Shown: positions 9,943 through 18,173, counted from the first letter of the stretch. The stretch is DNA of 64,000 nt from Planctomycetaceae bacterium (GCA_041398825.1 JAWKTX010000019.1:17456-81455); one strand, 5' to 3'. Program-made: numbers and translations. The notes: generated by a model from the letters alone, not told the origin.

Positions 9943-10539
9943 TTACGAAGAAGACTTCTGATTCTTGATGATGTCCACGACAGCCTGGCTGTCAGCAGCG
10001 GCATCCACCGCTGTGTTCTTATGGATGATAGTCCCGTCGAGCCCAATGACAAATGTCCAGCGCGATGCAGTCACGCCGCGAGTCAGAGAAATTTCGATGC
10101 CATCGACAGGTTTCTTGATGGTCGCACCGTCGCGAAGGGGCACGCCAAATGCCCTGGCAACGCTGCCGTCTTCGTCAGCAAGCAGGGCAAAATTGAGATT
10201 GTGCACCTTCTTGAAGACCTTGTGGTTTTCTACGGAATCGCCGCTGACTCCCACGACTTCCACACCTTCCTGCTGCAGAGTTTTCTGATGGTCGCGAAAA
10301 CCGCAGGCCTGCTTGGTGCATCCCCCCGTCAGATCGGCTGGATAAAAGTAGACGACCACAAACTTCTTTCCGATGTGGTCGGCCGATTTCCATGTTTCGC
10401 CGGAATCGTCCCTGGACTCAAAAACCGGCGCCTTATCCCCAACGTTGAGTGTAATTGACGGCGGCTCACTCCCGTGACTGTCATGCATGTTTACATTCAT
10501 CAGGGTAAAGGCAACAACCAAATTCGACAGAAGGCGCAT
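9943..10539 (-). CDS. BCP/PrxQ-type peroxiredoxin, exported
   Basis: Thiol peroxidase of the AhpC/TSA superfamily, 198 aa, which reduces hydroperoxides with an external thiol. The motif FYPADLTGGCTKQACGFRD has the peroxidatic C74 and a second cysteine five residues later (C79), the spacing of BCP/PrxQ proteins with an intramolecular disulfide. An N-terminal leader (MRLLSNLVVAFTLMNVNM) suggests location in the periplasm or paryphoplasm, unlike the usual cytosolic BCP. It starts at an ATG preceded by GGAGT. The CxxC protein encoded next (9248-9805) may be its electron partner; that is inferred only from the neighbourhood. Confidence 0.88.
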   Translation of the reverse strand: MRLLSNLVVAFTLMNVNMHDSHGSEPPSITLNVGDKAPVFESRDDSGETWKSADHIGKKFVVVYFYPADLTGGCTKQACGFRDHQKTLQQEGVEVVGVSGDSVENHKVFKKVHNLNFALLADEDGSVARAFGVPLRDGATIKKPVDGIEISLTRGVTASRWTFVIGLDGTIIHKNTAVDAAADSQAVVDIIKNQKSSS

Positions 10540-11000
10540 TGAATAACTCCGGGAGCAAAACGGTCGGAACTCCGACGGTTCGCGTCAGTCCATTAACGCC
10601 TGAATCCAGCGTCGCTATGTTCAGCGACATTGGTTACGTCCTGATTCAAAAACGGGTGGGGATCTACCTGAAAAATTCTGGAAATATCTGCTCTAACAGC
10701 TGGGTGTGATTTTGAATTTCCAAATTGGTGAACCAATCAGGAAGGTTTCGAACAATTGCCGGCGGGCAGCCGCTTGGGAGCGACCGGGTGTTAAAGAAGT
10801 CTCATGAGGATAGGGGCGGCAGATTGGTACGTCAAACACGCAGTTGGCCGGAATAACGATTTTTTCCACGCCAACTGTGCTTTCGGGGGCGAAGTCCTCT
10901 CAAAAACTGCCCATTTTCACCCTGGATGGCCGATTCGACGATCGGAGGGCTCGTTTTTCGACCGAGGAGTTTTTGAAGGGCCGATACGCCGCCGGTTCCG
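10540..11000. other. intergenic region, no gene seen
   Basis: About 460 bp between the peroxiredoxin start and the stop of the next leftward gene. Short open frames in it have no ribosome site and no recognisable product. It should hold the peroxiredoxin promoter. No clear repeat or hairpin stands out. Confidence 0.4.
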
Positions 11001-11969
11001 TCAGGACATCAGAAACCGAAACGCCAGGCGCGCCGCACTGTGCTCTGCGCTGGTGAGATAGGGGACCAGCCGACCGAATCCGTAAATGGTTTTGATTCTG
11101 TGGGTCAGCCTTGCCTCGTCCCGCTTCAGGTTGCCTTGCCAGTAAGCCGAATCGAAGGGGTCCAATGGGGATTGAATGACCCTACCGAGCTCTGATTCAA
11201 CGTCCGGCAGCATTCTCCACAGGCGAATATGCTGGCGATGAGCAGGCAATCCTTTCCGGGCAACATCCGTAAATCCAAGTCGGTGCAAATCCACCAGTGC
11301 CGCAGCGTGATTGATGATGTGCCACAACCCGCCGAAACCCTGCCGCTTGACTGAAGCCGTTGCAATAAGTTCGGAAACCGTTACCGACACCATATCTTCG
11401 ATGGAACCATACGGGGGTAATTTGGAGTCAGGTTCCGTCAGTTCGATCTGATTTCCCGTAAGCCATCCCTTTTCTTTTCCGAAATAGCCCCGACCTGCAT
11501 GGGCTGTATCAAAGCTGGAGGTCAGGCCCCTGACCCCGGATATCAGAGCATTGGTTGCAAATTCCGGATGATCAAGAATCGCTCGGATGGCGAGCGATGC
11601 GAAAATCACATTGTGTCCCGATTGACGTGTCTTCCCGATATTCTGAACCAGTGCAGCGGCAATATTCCGCGCTGCCTCTTGTGAATCGCGCTTCGACGAG
11701 CTGTCAGCATCGGATGGCAGCGACTGGAAGAGTTCAGTGGGGGTAACACCTGCTTTAGCAGCGTTGAACCAAATGCCTTCTTCCCCTGCAATGATCCGAT
11801 CAAGTTCTCCCGCGACTCCTTCGTAGATATGCGAATCCAAATCGGGATTGTCTTCTCCGATGTAATACCCGGCCAGAACAGCAGCCCCCAGATGTCCAGC
11901 CATGGAGCCAGCCCGATGGGCGTTGCCGATCCCGTTCACACCTTTGACCAGATAATCGTAGTCAATCAT
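11001..11969 (-). CDS. conserved-looking helical protein, unknown function
   Basis: Soluble protein of 322 aa without signal peptide or membrane segment. It is rich in predicted helices and contains several His clusters (NAHRAGSMAGHLGAA, GGLWHIINHAAAL, LPAHRQHIRLW) that could be functional, for example as metal or cofactor ligands, but I do not recognise a family. The ATG at 11969 has a very good GGGAGG site. It is the last gene of the leftward series that begins with NfeD, with 243 bp between it and the HAD gene, so it may have its own promoter. Confidence 0.6.
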   Translation of the reverse strand: MIDYDYLVKGVNGIGNAHRAGSMAGHLGAAVLAGYYIGEDNPDLDSHIYEGVAGELDRIIAGEEGIWFNAAKAGVTPTELFQSLPSDADSSSKRDSQEAARNIAAALVQNIGKTRQSGHNVIFASLAIRAILDHPEFATNALISGVRGLTSSFDTAHAGRGYFGKEKGWLTGNQIELTEPDSKLPPYGSIEDMVSVTVSELIATASVKRQGFGGLWHIINHAAALVDLHRLGFTDVARKGLPAHRQHIRLWRMLPDVESELGRVIQSPLDPFDSAYWQGNLKRDEARLTHRIKTIYGFGRLVPYLTSAEHSAARLAFRFLMS

Positions 11970-12052
11970 TTCCCACCTCCCGTTCAGAGCACAATGGCCA
12001 TCACATCAGGAGAATACCGCGAGAACAGCTGGCCAGGAAAGCACCTCAGGAG

Positions 12053-12067
12053 CGATTTCGGAAATCG
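12053..12067. promoter_or_regulatory. 15-bp inverted repeat upstream of 11001-11969
   Basis: Perfect palindrome with 7-bp arms (CGATTTC and GAAATCG) around one central base, about 85 bp upstream of the ATG at 11969. It could be a repressor-binding site. Position and symmetry are the only evidence. Confidence 0.25.
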
Positions 12068-12212
12068 TTTCTGCTTCGCAATATCGGATTGTTCCAACGC
12101 CGGGCGTTTAGCGATGCGGAAGAGGGTCACGAACCAAACTGGGGGAAGCCTCTGGCGGCGGATGCACTGTCAAAAGCACATTCCGCCCCAAAGCGTGGCG
12201 GTTCGCAATGCT

Positions 12213-12902
12213 TTATTTTTCACCATTCAGGAGTGACAGCAACCGAGCGTCCTGAAGACTCTCGACGCGCAGGGTGGCCATGCTGAAGTCGCCAGCGGCG
12301 GTGTGACGGTTTGGGACACTGACAATGATGGCCCCGGCAGCAGAAGCGGCTCGAGTCCCCGTTTCACTGTCTTCCAGAACCAGCATCTCGGACGGTGCAA
12401 CGTTCAGCCGTTCCGCGACTGCGAGGTAGATCTCCGGATGGGGTTTCCCGTGGGTCACATCTTCTGCGGTCATTGTAAAATGAAACCGGTCGAGCAGATT
12501 GAAACGGGTCAGAAGTTCGGTCATGTAGCTCCGGGGAGATGACGTCGCGACAGCCCGGGGAAGGTTACGACTTTCGATCAGGTCCAGCAATTCCGGGAGT
12601 CCTGGCATCATCGCCAGGCGATTCTCAGCGATGGCGGCAAACAGTTCCTTTGTCTCCATCATCAATGCGTGGATGTCGTCTTTTACCCCCGTCATTTCCT
12701 TCATCACAGCGAATGCTTCGTGAGCCCGTCGACCGAGCATGGCGTCTCGCACTTGAGTGGTCATGACCATCCCACGGCGTTCCAGCAGCTGCTGACCAGC
12801 GAGATCGAAAACATCTTCTGTGTTCAGCATGAGTCCATCGAGATCAAAGACGACGGCTCGAATGTTATACTCGGCGGAAGGATTCGTGTTGAAATCAGAC
12901 AT
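12213..12902 (-). CDS. HAD hydrolase, beta-phosphoglucomutase-like
   Basis: HAD superfamily phosphatase or phosphomutase of 229 aa. Motif I is VVFDLDGLMLNTE with nucleophile D20 and acid/base D22. An alpha-helical cap (residues about 30-100) follows, then motif II in AVATSSP, the motif III lysine in HGKPHPEIYL, and motif IV in VLEDSETGTRAASAAG. The cap type and the motif order are those of the beta-phosphoglucomutase/GPH subfamily. The substrate, probably a sugar phosphate or phosphoglycolate, cannot be told. The start at 12902 has AGGAA upstream. It lies downstream of the GT4 gene on the same strand, separated by 140 bp with a short hairpin. Confidence 0.85.
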   Translation of the reverse strand: MSDFNTNPSAEYNIRAVVFDLDGLMLNTEDVFDLAGQQLLERRGMVMTTQVRDAMLGRRAHEAFAVMKEMTGVKDDIHALMMETKELFAAIAENRLAMMPGLPELLDLIESRNLPRAVATSSPRSYMTELLTRFNLLDRFHFTMTAEDVTHGKPHPEIYLAVAERLNVAPSEMLVLEDSETGTRAASAAGAIIVSVPNRHTAAGDFSMATLRVESLQDARLLSLLNGEK

Positions 12903-13016
12903 CGTCTTTCGTGGTTCCTGCGGCTTGATTTGAATACAGCCCTGAGATTCGCGTCGGCGTAACCCTTTGGAGACAGACTTTGTGCGCTCCCAGCAGCACG
13001 TTGACAGCGACAGCCT

Positions 13017-13041
13017 GACTCGAGGCGTACCAACTCGAGTC
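13017..13041 (-). terminator. hairpin right after GT4 stop codon
   Basis: Arms GACTCGAG (13017-13024) and CTCGAGTC (13034-13041) around a 9-base loop, beginning one base after the TAG of the glycosyltransferase gene. There is no T-tract, so it is more likely an mRNA-end stabiliser or attenuator than a strong terminator. Confidence 0.4.
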
Positions 13042-13042
13042 T

Positions 13043-14194
13043 CTACCTGGCACTTCCTGAGACCGTTGATGGTTTCACCGTCGGAAGTGGCAGTGTCGCC
13101 GTTCGACGGCTGGGCGGCGAACTGACCTCGCAGTACAGCTGAATGATCTCATCCAGCATACGATTCTCATTGAATCGCTCTGTGACACGCATCTGGCCTG
13201 CATGTCCGATTTCTCTGGCGCGGTCCGGGTCCTTCAGCAGTTCCGAGATTTTGTCCGCGAGACTGCGGCTGTCCGATGGCGGGACGAAAAGGCCATTGAC
13301 ACCATCCTCGATCACTGTCACGACCCCTCCGACGCCGGATGCGATCACCGGTCGGCCCAAAGCCATTGCTTCCAGCATCATGACACCAAACCCCTGCTGC
13401 AGTGACGGCAGACAGAATATGTCCATCGCTGAAAGGTACGCACGCATCGAAACACTACCGTCCACAAATGTCAGACGGCGGCTAAGTTCCAGTGACGAAG
13501 CCAGGTTTCGGAGACTGCGTTCTTCCGGACCACTGCCCGCCAGAATGATTCGAATATCGTGACCAGATTCGACCAGGCGATGACAGGCCCGAAGAAAGAA
13601 TGAGGCGCCTTTTACGACTTCCAGCGGCCCGGCCATTCCGATCACAGGTTCTGACGGCGAATCCATGGGTTGCCGAATTGCCCCTTCTTCCGGAACGGCC
13701 ACACCCGGCAGGATGACTCGCTGCTCAATTTCACCAAGACGCGGGTGAGGAGCAATTTGATTCTGGACGCTTTCGCTCACAGAAATGATGGCTTTCAGCC
13801 AGGGAGTCACCGATCGCAGATTCAGAGCCGCAGCTTCACTGTGATCACTGACCGTTACCACAACAGGCCGCTGCAGACGATCCGCAAACCAGCCTGCCTG
13901 CGGCAGCAGCCGATAGTCCTGAGCGTGAATTACATCCGGTGGTTCCTTTTGCATGTCACGGTAGAGCGTACGCAGAACGACCTGTCCCCACACAGGAATG
14001 GTGTATCCGCTGATACAGTGCAGGCGAACGCCTTTCAACTGGTTCTCATCCAGCGGACCAACACCCGTGCATAGCAGGGCTGAGTCAATCTCTCGCTTCT
14101 CAAGTCCGCGAGCGAGTCGCAGGGTCAGCAGAGAGGAGCCGCGGAACGACAACTCACTGTCCAGCAAAAGAATTCTTTGAACTGTATCCGCCAT
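13043..14194 (-). CDS. glycosyltransferase family 4
   Basis: GT-B fold glycosyltransferase of 383 aa. The N-terminal Rossmann domain (LLLDSELSFRGSSLLTLRLARGL, broken here by function rather than sequence) is followed by DVIHAQDYR. The C-terminal donor domain begins at PVIGMAGPLEVVKGASFFL and includes ILAGSGPEERSL and the sugar-nucleotide region PSLQQGFGVMMLEAMALG. In the usual E-x7-E motif the first Glu is replaced by Gln here (QQGFG...LEAMA), while the second Glu is kept. Acceptor and sugar are unknown. The last 20 residues are a low-complexity tail. It is downstream of the basic membrane-anchored protein on the same strand with 30 bp between them. Confidence 0.88.
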   Translation of the reverse strand: MADTVQRILLLDSELSFRGSSLLTLRLARGLEKREIDSALLCTGVGPLDENQLKGVRLHCISGYTIPVWGQVVLRTLYRDMQKEPPDVIHAQDYRLLPQAGWFADRLQRPVVVTVSDHSEAAALNLRSVTPWLKAIISVSESVQNQIAPHPRLGEIEQRVILPGVAVPEEGAIRQPMDSPSEPVIGMAGPLEVVKGASFFLRACHRLVESGHDIRIILAGSGPEERSLRNLASSLELSRRLTFVDGSVSMRAYLSAMDIFCLPSLQQGFGVMMLEAMALGRPVIASGVGGVVTVIEDGVNGLFVPPSDSRSLADKISELLKDPDRAREIGHAGQMRVTERFNENRMLDEIIQLYCEVSSPPSRRTATLPLPTVKPSTVSGSAR

Positions 14195-14223
14195 GATTTC
14201 GCTATGACTGCCCGTTCCTGCGA

Positions 14224-14886
14224 CTACGAACGACGGAAGATCCTGGGGCGAGATAACACTTCGCTGATCAGGATGGCCTGCCGAATACCAGCCGGACTGC
14301 GCAGGGCAGCAGCCAGTTCTTTTGCGGCAGGATTGCCGCCGACCATAGGTGCCATGTTCATTTCGTTACTGGCCCCGCCAAGGTCCTGAGCCACGAAATC
14401 ATCAATTTGTTTGTGCATGTGTTCAGACACGTGCTGGTTGATGTACTGGTCGACATGCTCCGTAATGCCACCCCTGAAAGCGGCCTTTTCCTGCCGTTCA
14501 CGTTCGACGGTCCGTTCAGCCATTGAATTCAGCCGGGCCCCGGATCGTGAATCGCTTGCCCGAGCTGACTGTCTGGCCCGCGTCCCCGTGCCGGTCCGGG
14601 ATGCCTTCTTTGACCGGGATCGTTGTTCGTTGCTTCGTTGAACTGGTTGAGAAGTCTTCTGTGCCGATGGGCGCGACGGAGTTCGCAATGGACGCTCATC
14701 GCCTTTGTTCTGCTGCCGAACATCGGTCAGAAATGCTTCCAGTTCGGACTGAACTCGGTCCTGATTGTTCGCCCTCGGCTTGTTATTCAGAGGAGCATTC
14801 CGGGCTTTTGCTTCTGCCGATTTTTCAACCAGCGTTCGCACCACACCGATGATGCCAATGATGAGCAGGACAATCAGCTTTTCCAT
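14224..14886 (-). CDS. membrane-anchored basic protein, unknown
   Basis: 220-aa protein with one N-terminal membrane helix (EKLIVLLIIGIIGVVRTLVE), then a long polar and basic linker rich in Arg, Ser and Gln (residues about 60-125), then a helical C-terminal part with HVDQYINQHVSEHMHKQID. The arrangement suggests a single-span protein with a cytosolic or extracytoplasmic basic tail. No family recognised. It lies 63 bp downstream of FloA and 30 bp upstream of the GT4 gene, so it is likely part of the NfeD-FloA transcript and might work with the flotillin scaffold. Confidence 0.65.
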   Translation of the reverse strand: MEKLIVLLIIGIIGVVRTLVEKSAEAKARNAPLNNKPRANNQDRVQSELEAFLTDVRQQNKGDERPLRTPSRPSAQKTSQPVQRSNEQRSRSKKASRTGTGTRARQSARASDSRSGARLNSMAERTVERERQEKAAFRGGITEHVDQYINQHVSEHMHKQIDDFVAQDLGGASNEMNMAPMVGGNPAAKELAAALRSPAGIRQAILISEVLSRPRIFRRS

Positions 14887-14949
14887 GATCGTGTCTCAGC
14901 CTGAATTTAATTTTGCCCGGTCTCATTTCCCTGGGAAGGCCCCCAACAG

Positions 14950-16008
14950 CTAGCCGTCCATCGATCGTTGTGGTCGAGCCCCTTCGCCAGCCAGTGCATC
15001 TCTCATGCGGGTATCTGCCTGAACGTTCTTCAATTCGTAGAAGTCCAGTAAGCCGATCTGTTTTCCACCGAACGCTTCCGCCACTGCATTGGGAACCTGC
15101 GCTTCGGCCAGGACGACCTTGGCTCGGTTTTCCTGAATTCGAGCGACCATCTCCTGCTCGCGAGCCCGGGCTTCAGAACGACGTTGTTCAGCTTTAGCCT
15201 GAGCAACTCTCATATCCGCTTCGGCCTGATCCGCCTGAAGTCTCGCTCCGATGTTTTCACCGACATCAATATCTGCGATGTCAATCGAAACGATTTCGTA
15301 AGCGGTCTGGGCTTCCAGACCTTGTGACAGCACGATTTTCGATATGGAATCCGGATTTTCAAGAACCAGCTTGTAGGAATGCGTCGAGCCGATGGCCTGC
15401 ACGATCCCCTGACCAACGCGTGCAATCACCGTTTCTTCGGTCGCACCGCCGATCAACTGAGCGATGTTGGTCCTCACCGTGACGCGAGCGCGGGCACGGA
15501 GTTGAATACCATCACCTGCAACAGCATCCAGCGTTCCGGCTGTGCGGCGGGGATCCGGACAATCAATCACCTTTGGATTTACACTGGTCTTGACCGCTTC
15601 CAGGATATCACGCCCCGCAAGATCAATGGCCTGCGCTGTGTCCCAGTCAAGTTCGATCCCTGCTCGCTGCGCCGCGATCAAGGCTCGCACGACGTTTCGC
15701 ACGTTTCCTTTTGCGAGGTAATGGGCTTCGAGTGCTGCCGTGGTAATTGGATAGAACCGGGTCAGTCCGGCCTGAACAGCCATAATCTTGCTCACCACGA
15801 TGACTCGGGGATCACACTTTCGCAGCCGCATCTTGATCAGACCGACCAGCGAAATCCCTGCACCGGAAAATTTGCACTGCAGCCACAGGCTCGCAAACTG
15901 CGCGAAAATGGCGAGAAATGCCACCACGAATAACAGCACAAACACAACGACAACCAGTTGACCTGGCGACGCAGCCAATGTTGGTGCCTGCAGAAAGAGC
16001 TGGCTCAT
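14950..16008 (-). CDS. floA: flotillin-like protein FloA
   Basis: Membrane scaffold of the bacterial FloA (UPF0365) family, 352 aa, near the usual 330. One N-terminal membrane segment (VVVVFVLLFVVAFLAIFAQF) is followed by the characteristic MRLRKCDPRVIV, HYLAKGNVRNVVRALIAA, and the SPFH-type region ending in DIADIDVGENIGARLQADQ. The C-terminal helices are Ala/Glu-rich (AQAKAEQRRSEARAREQEM), as expected for oligomerisation. FloA organises functional membrane microdomains. The ATG at 16008 has a GGGAG site. It follows NfeD by 146 bp; the NfeD-flotillin pairing is a well-known conserved neighbourhood. Confidence 0.93.
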   Translation of the reverse strand: MSQLFLQAPTLAASPGQLVVVVFVLLFVVAFLAIFAQFASLWLQCKFSGAGISLVGLIKMRLRKCDPRVIVVSKIMAVQAGLTRFYPITTAALEAHYLAKGNVRNVVRALIAAQRAGIELDWDTAQAIDLAGRDILEAVKTSVNPKVIDCPDPRRTAGTLDAVAGDGIQLRARARVTVRTNIAQLIGGATEETVIARVGQGIVQAIGSTHSYKLVLENPDSISKIVLSQGLEAQTAYEIVSIDIADIDVGENIGARLQADQAEADMRVAQAKAEQRRSEARAREQEMVARIQENRAKVVLAEAQVPNAVAEAFGGKQIGLLDFYELKNVQADTRMRDALAGEGARPQRSMDG

Positions 16009-16154
16009 TGCTAAAACTCCCTTGTAAGATTCTAAGCCCGGAATACCCGAAGGCAGCCGTCAGATTGTTTCAATCAGGCATCTGTCCCATCGATCAGGCT
16101 TCAAACAACGACATCCGATTTACCTGACTTTGCCCCGGCCAGGGTGAACTCCTG

Positions 16155-16823
16155 TCAGGCGGTGTAGTCCTCTGGAATATCAAAGTCAAGCTTGTCCGAA
16201 CGAACTCGCGATTGATCTGGATTCAGTTCCCTTGTGTTCTCGATGTCGGCGGTCAATGGATCCACCTTGCTGTGACCACTGTCCTCGGTCGTCACACGGG
16301 GCTCTGCGATGGTGACTGCCGTCGCCATTTCGGATGCCCCCACTGGTCGCACAACCAACCGACTGCTTCGAACTTCGACAACGATCACCGGTGTATTTGG
16401 ATCAATTAACATCCCGGTGCTTTCAGCGTGATATCGATTTTTCTCGACGACCACCATTCCGCCGGGAGTCAGCAGCGTTTGAGTCGTACCGACCTTTCCG
16501 ATCAATTCTTCCAGCGGGTTGGGGACCTGCACCAGCGTTGGTGGCTGCAGGATCACAGACTTACCGATGGCTGAATATTGCAGCAGATAGAATCCAAGCC
16601 CCAGCGTCCCGGGAATTCCACACACCAGCAGACCCAGGTATGTGTAAAAAAACGAGGGATTTCGGCCTCCACCCCACGCCTGCCAGGCGCTCCAGAGGGA
16701 AACCAGCAGCGAAATCAGAGCAACAATTCCAATCAGGCCGAAGCTGGGGATGAAAAACTCCAGGATCAGCAGGAAAAGTCCCACGATCAGCAGTATTGTG
16801 GCCAGTACACCCGCATCCGGCAT
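16155..16823 (-). CDS. NfeD family membrane protein
   Basis: 222-aa membrane protein with two to four hydrophobic segments in the first 90 residues (TILLIVGLFLLILEFFIP, LIGIVALISLLVSLWSAW, YLGLLVCGIPGTLGLGFYLL) and then a small beta-barrel (OB-like) domain around LIGKVGTTQTLLTPGGMVVV to VVEVRSSRLVVRPV. This is the short, protease-less form of NfeD that accompanies flotillins. The last 50 residues are acidic and variable. It is the promoter-proximal gene of the leftward series with floA. Confidence 0.88.
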   Translation of the reverse strand: MPDAGVLATILLIVGLFLLILEFFIPSFGLIGIVALISLLVSLWSAWQAWGGGRNPSFFYTYLGLLVCGIPGTLGLGFYLLQYSAIGKSVILQPPTLVQVPNPLEELIGKVGTTQTLLTPGGMVVVEKNRYHAESTGMLIDPNTPVIVVEVRSSRLVVRPVGASEMATAVTIAEPRVTTEDSGHSKVDPLTADIENTRELNPDQSRVRSDKLDFDIPEDYTA

Positions 16824-17263
16824 TTGAATTCCCGACTCTCGAAAGATAGGCGCCTTTTTCGGTCTTTACCGTGTTTATCCGGGGACCGTGTTGCATCGAG
16901 GCCCTTCCAACGCAATCTCGCACCACCCGGATCATGAGATCCTGAGGGAAAGTGTTCAGGGTGCGCGGGCAAATGTCAATTCTGCGATTGCCGGATACCA
17001 TCATCACATGGATGGCGGTCTGCGACGCATGCGGCCGGGCACTGGAGAAGCCACTTTTCCTGAATCCGGGTCGTCGAAGTCGGTCGCAAAGAAAGACGTC
17101 GCAAGTCTTCTGGCCAAATGCACCTCTGGCATTGGTGTCAACATGCGAATGAGGGACGTAGAGACTCAGGCAAATAACAGGAGGGCGGCTGTCTCTGCTT
17201 GTGAGACCATCGCGGGATGAGATGCAACTCTTGTCCGTGCAACTCTTGTCCGTGCAAAAAATA
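16824..17263. other. intergenic region, no gene supported
   Basis: About 440 bp upstream of nfeD. Two open frames exist here but lack ribosome sites and recognisable products. A tandem copy of GCAACTCTTGTCCGT occurs at about 17224-17253, next to the terminator. It presumably holds the nfeD promoter. Confidence 0.35.
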
Positions 17264-17301
17264 ACGGCGGTGATTCGCCAGGAAGAGGGAATCACCGCCG
17301 T
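17264..17301 (-). terminator. strong intrinsic terminator
   Basis: Perfect 13-bp inverted repeat (ACGGCGGTGATTC at 17264-17276 and GAATCACCGCCGT at 17289-17301) with a 12-base loop. On the minus strand it is followed by TATTTTTTGC, a proper T-tract; on the plus strand the following bases are only moderately T-rich. It therefore ends the transcript that comes from the Cys-repeat gene and the structured region on its right. Confidence 0.85.
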
Positions 17302-17320
17302 CTCGTTTCTCCACCAACGA

Positions 17321-17573
17321 TTCCACCCTGTTTGCTGATCCGTTATATGGTGGAACCGCGTATCAGGAGACCCTGAGGCGTGTTCCCCAGTGAGCGTTCT
17401 TGCTCACAGTAACTCAGCAGTTGGGCGGAAGGATGGGCTTTTAACCGTTACCTTCGCGACACTAACAGTGTCCTTGCCAGTTGATCATTTCGCACAAATG
17501 ATTCTTCGCAGGAAGGGAGGTGGGTGAACCACGACAATTCACCCGTTCTCACTTGTTCTTCGCGAAGGTTACG
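17321..17573 (-). ncRNA. candidate structured RNA or structured 3' UTR
   Basis: Dense set of inverted repeats between the stop of the Cys-repeat gene (17607) and the terminator at 17264. They are 17335-17366 (8-bp arms, one mismatch), 17390-17407 (GTGAGC/GCTCAC), 17458-17472 (GACACT/AGTGTC, 3-base loop), 17484-17502 (ATCATTT/AAATGAT) and 17522-17544 (GGGTGAA/TTCACCC). A long-range pair, 17447-17458 with 17561-17572 (11 of 12 bp), would enclose the last three as a multi-branch junction. An alternative pair, TTCCACC at 17321-17327 with GGTGGAA at 17349-17355, competes with the first hairpin. The strand is inferred from the T-tract of the terminator. It does not match any RNA family I know by its conserved bases. 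Confidence 0.45.
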
Positions 17574-17606
17574 TAGCTAATCACCAAACCTTACGCCTGC
17601 TGAAAA

Positions 17607-18173
17607 TCAGTTGCAGGGGCAGGCACAGCTTGGAGCGACTGGTGCACAGCAGCTTGGCTCGCAAACTGGAGCACATGAGACTGGTGCACAGCAGCTTGGC
17701 TCGCAGCAAGAAGATCCGCAGCTTGAACCGCAGCCACCAAAGTTGCACTTAGGCATCTTGAACTTTGGCATGTGCAGCTTAGGCATCTTGAACTTTGGCA
17801 TGTGCAGCTTAGGCATCTTGAAGCAGCTTGAACCGCAGCTTGAGCCACAACCACCACATCCGCCGCATGCAGATCCACAGGTGTCAACTGGTGCACAGCA
17901 GCTTGGTTCGCAAGCTGGAGCACATGATACTGGTGCACAGCAGCTTGGCTCGCAAGCTGGAGCACATGCTGTTGGTGCACAGCAGGTTGGTTCACAGACT
18001 GGTGCACATGAAGTTGGAGCACAGCAGGATGCTTCAACTGGAGCACAGCAGCTTGGCTCTACGCCACAGCTGCCACAGCTTGAACCGTGATTGAACAGGC
18101 CGAAAAGACCTGCGTTAGCGCTGTTGGCGATTGAGAATACCACCAGAGCAGCAGACAGGGTGATCCCTTTCAT
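17607..18173 (-). CDS. secreted cysteine-repeat protein
   Basis: 188-aa protein with signal peptide (MKGITLSAALVVFSIANSANA) and a mature part of which about one residue in five is Cys (about 38). Two repeat types occur. A 14-residue unit of the type SCAPACEPSCCAPV (42 bp at the DNA level) is found several times near the N-terminus and again at the C-terminus. In the centre a 10-residue LHMPKFKMPK unit is repeated (30 bp, about 17745-17825). The central block is bordered on each side by GCGSSCGSSC. This may be a disulfide-linked cell-envelope or surface-layer component or a metal-binding protein; the family is not certain. The ATG at 18173 has a strong AGGAG site. The high and regular Cys content is unlike every neighbouring gene. 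Confidence 0.8.
   Translation of the reverse strand: MKGITLSAALVVFSIANSANAGLFGLFNHGSSCGSCGVEPSCCAPVEASCCAPTSCAPVCEPTCCAPTACAPACEPSCCAPVSCAPACEPSCCAPVDTCGSACGGCGGCGSSCGSSCFKMPKLHMPKFKMPKLHMPKFKMPKCNFGGCGSSCGSSCCEPSCCAPVSCAPVCEPSCCAPVAPSCACPCN
17745..17825. repeat. 30-bp tandem coding repeat
   Basis: Unit of 30 bp present twice with a partial third copy within the Cys-repeat gene; it encodes the alternating KMPKLHMPKF block. The copies are nearly identical at the DNA level, which implies recent expansion by slippage or recombination. Confidence 0.75.

Noticed and set aside
16888..17220. 110-residue plus-strand frame upstream of nfeD
   Set aside because: No ribosome site, no domain and overlap with other short frames; likely chance.
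17335..17366. T-box-like motif GGTGGAACCGCG on the plus strand
   Set aside because: The motif resembles the T-box antiterminator core, but there is no specifier stem, no downstream aminoacyl-tRNA or amino-acid gene and the flanking terminator is on the other strand.
17340..17400. tRNA- or tmRNA-like 3' end (GGTTCCACCA on the minus strand)
   Set aside because: No T-loop or acceptor pairing could be built around it.
17591..18046. Second repeat-rich open frame on the minus strand in the Cys-repeat gene
   Set aside because: It results from the 42-bp and 30-bp repeats being open in another frame; it lacks a signal peptide and a ribosome site.
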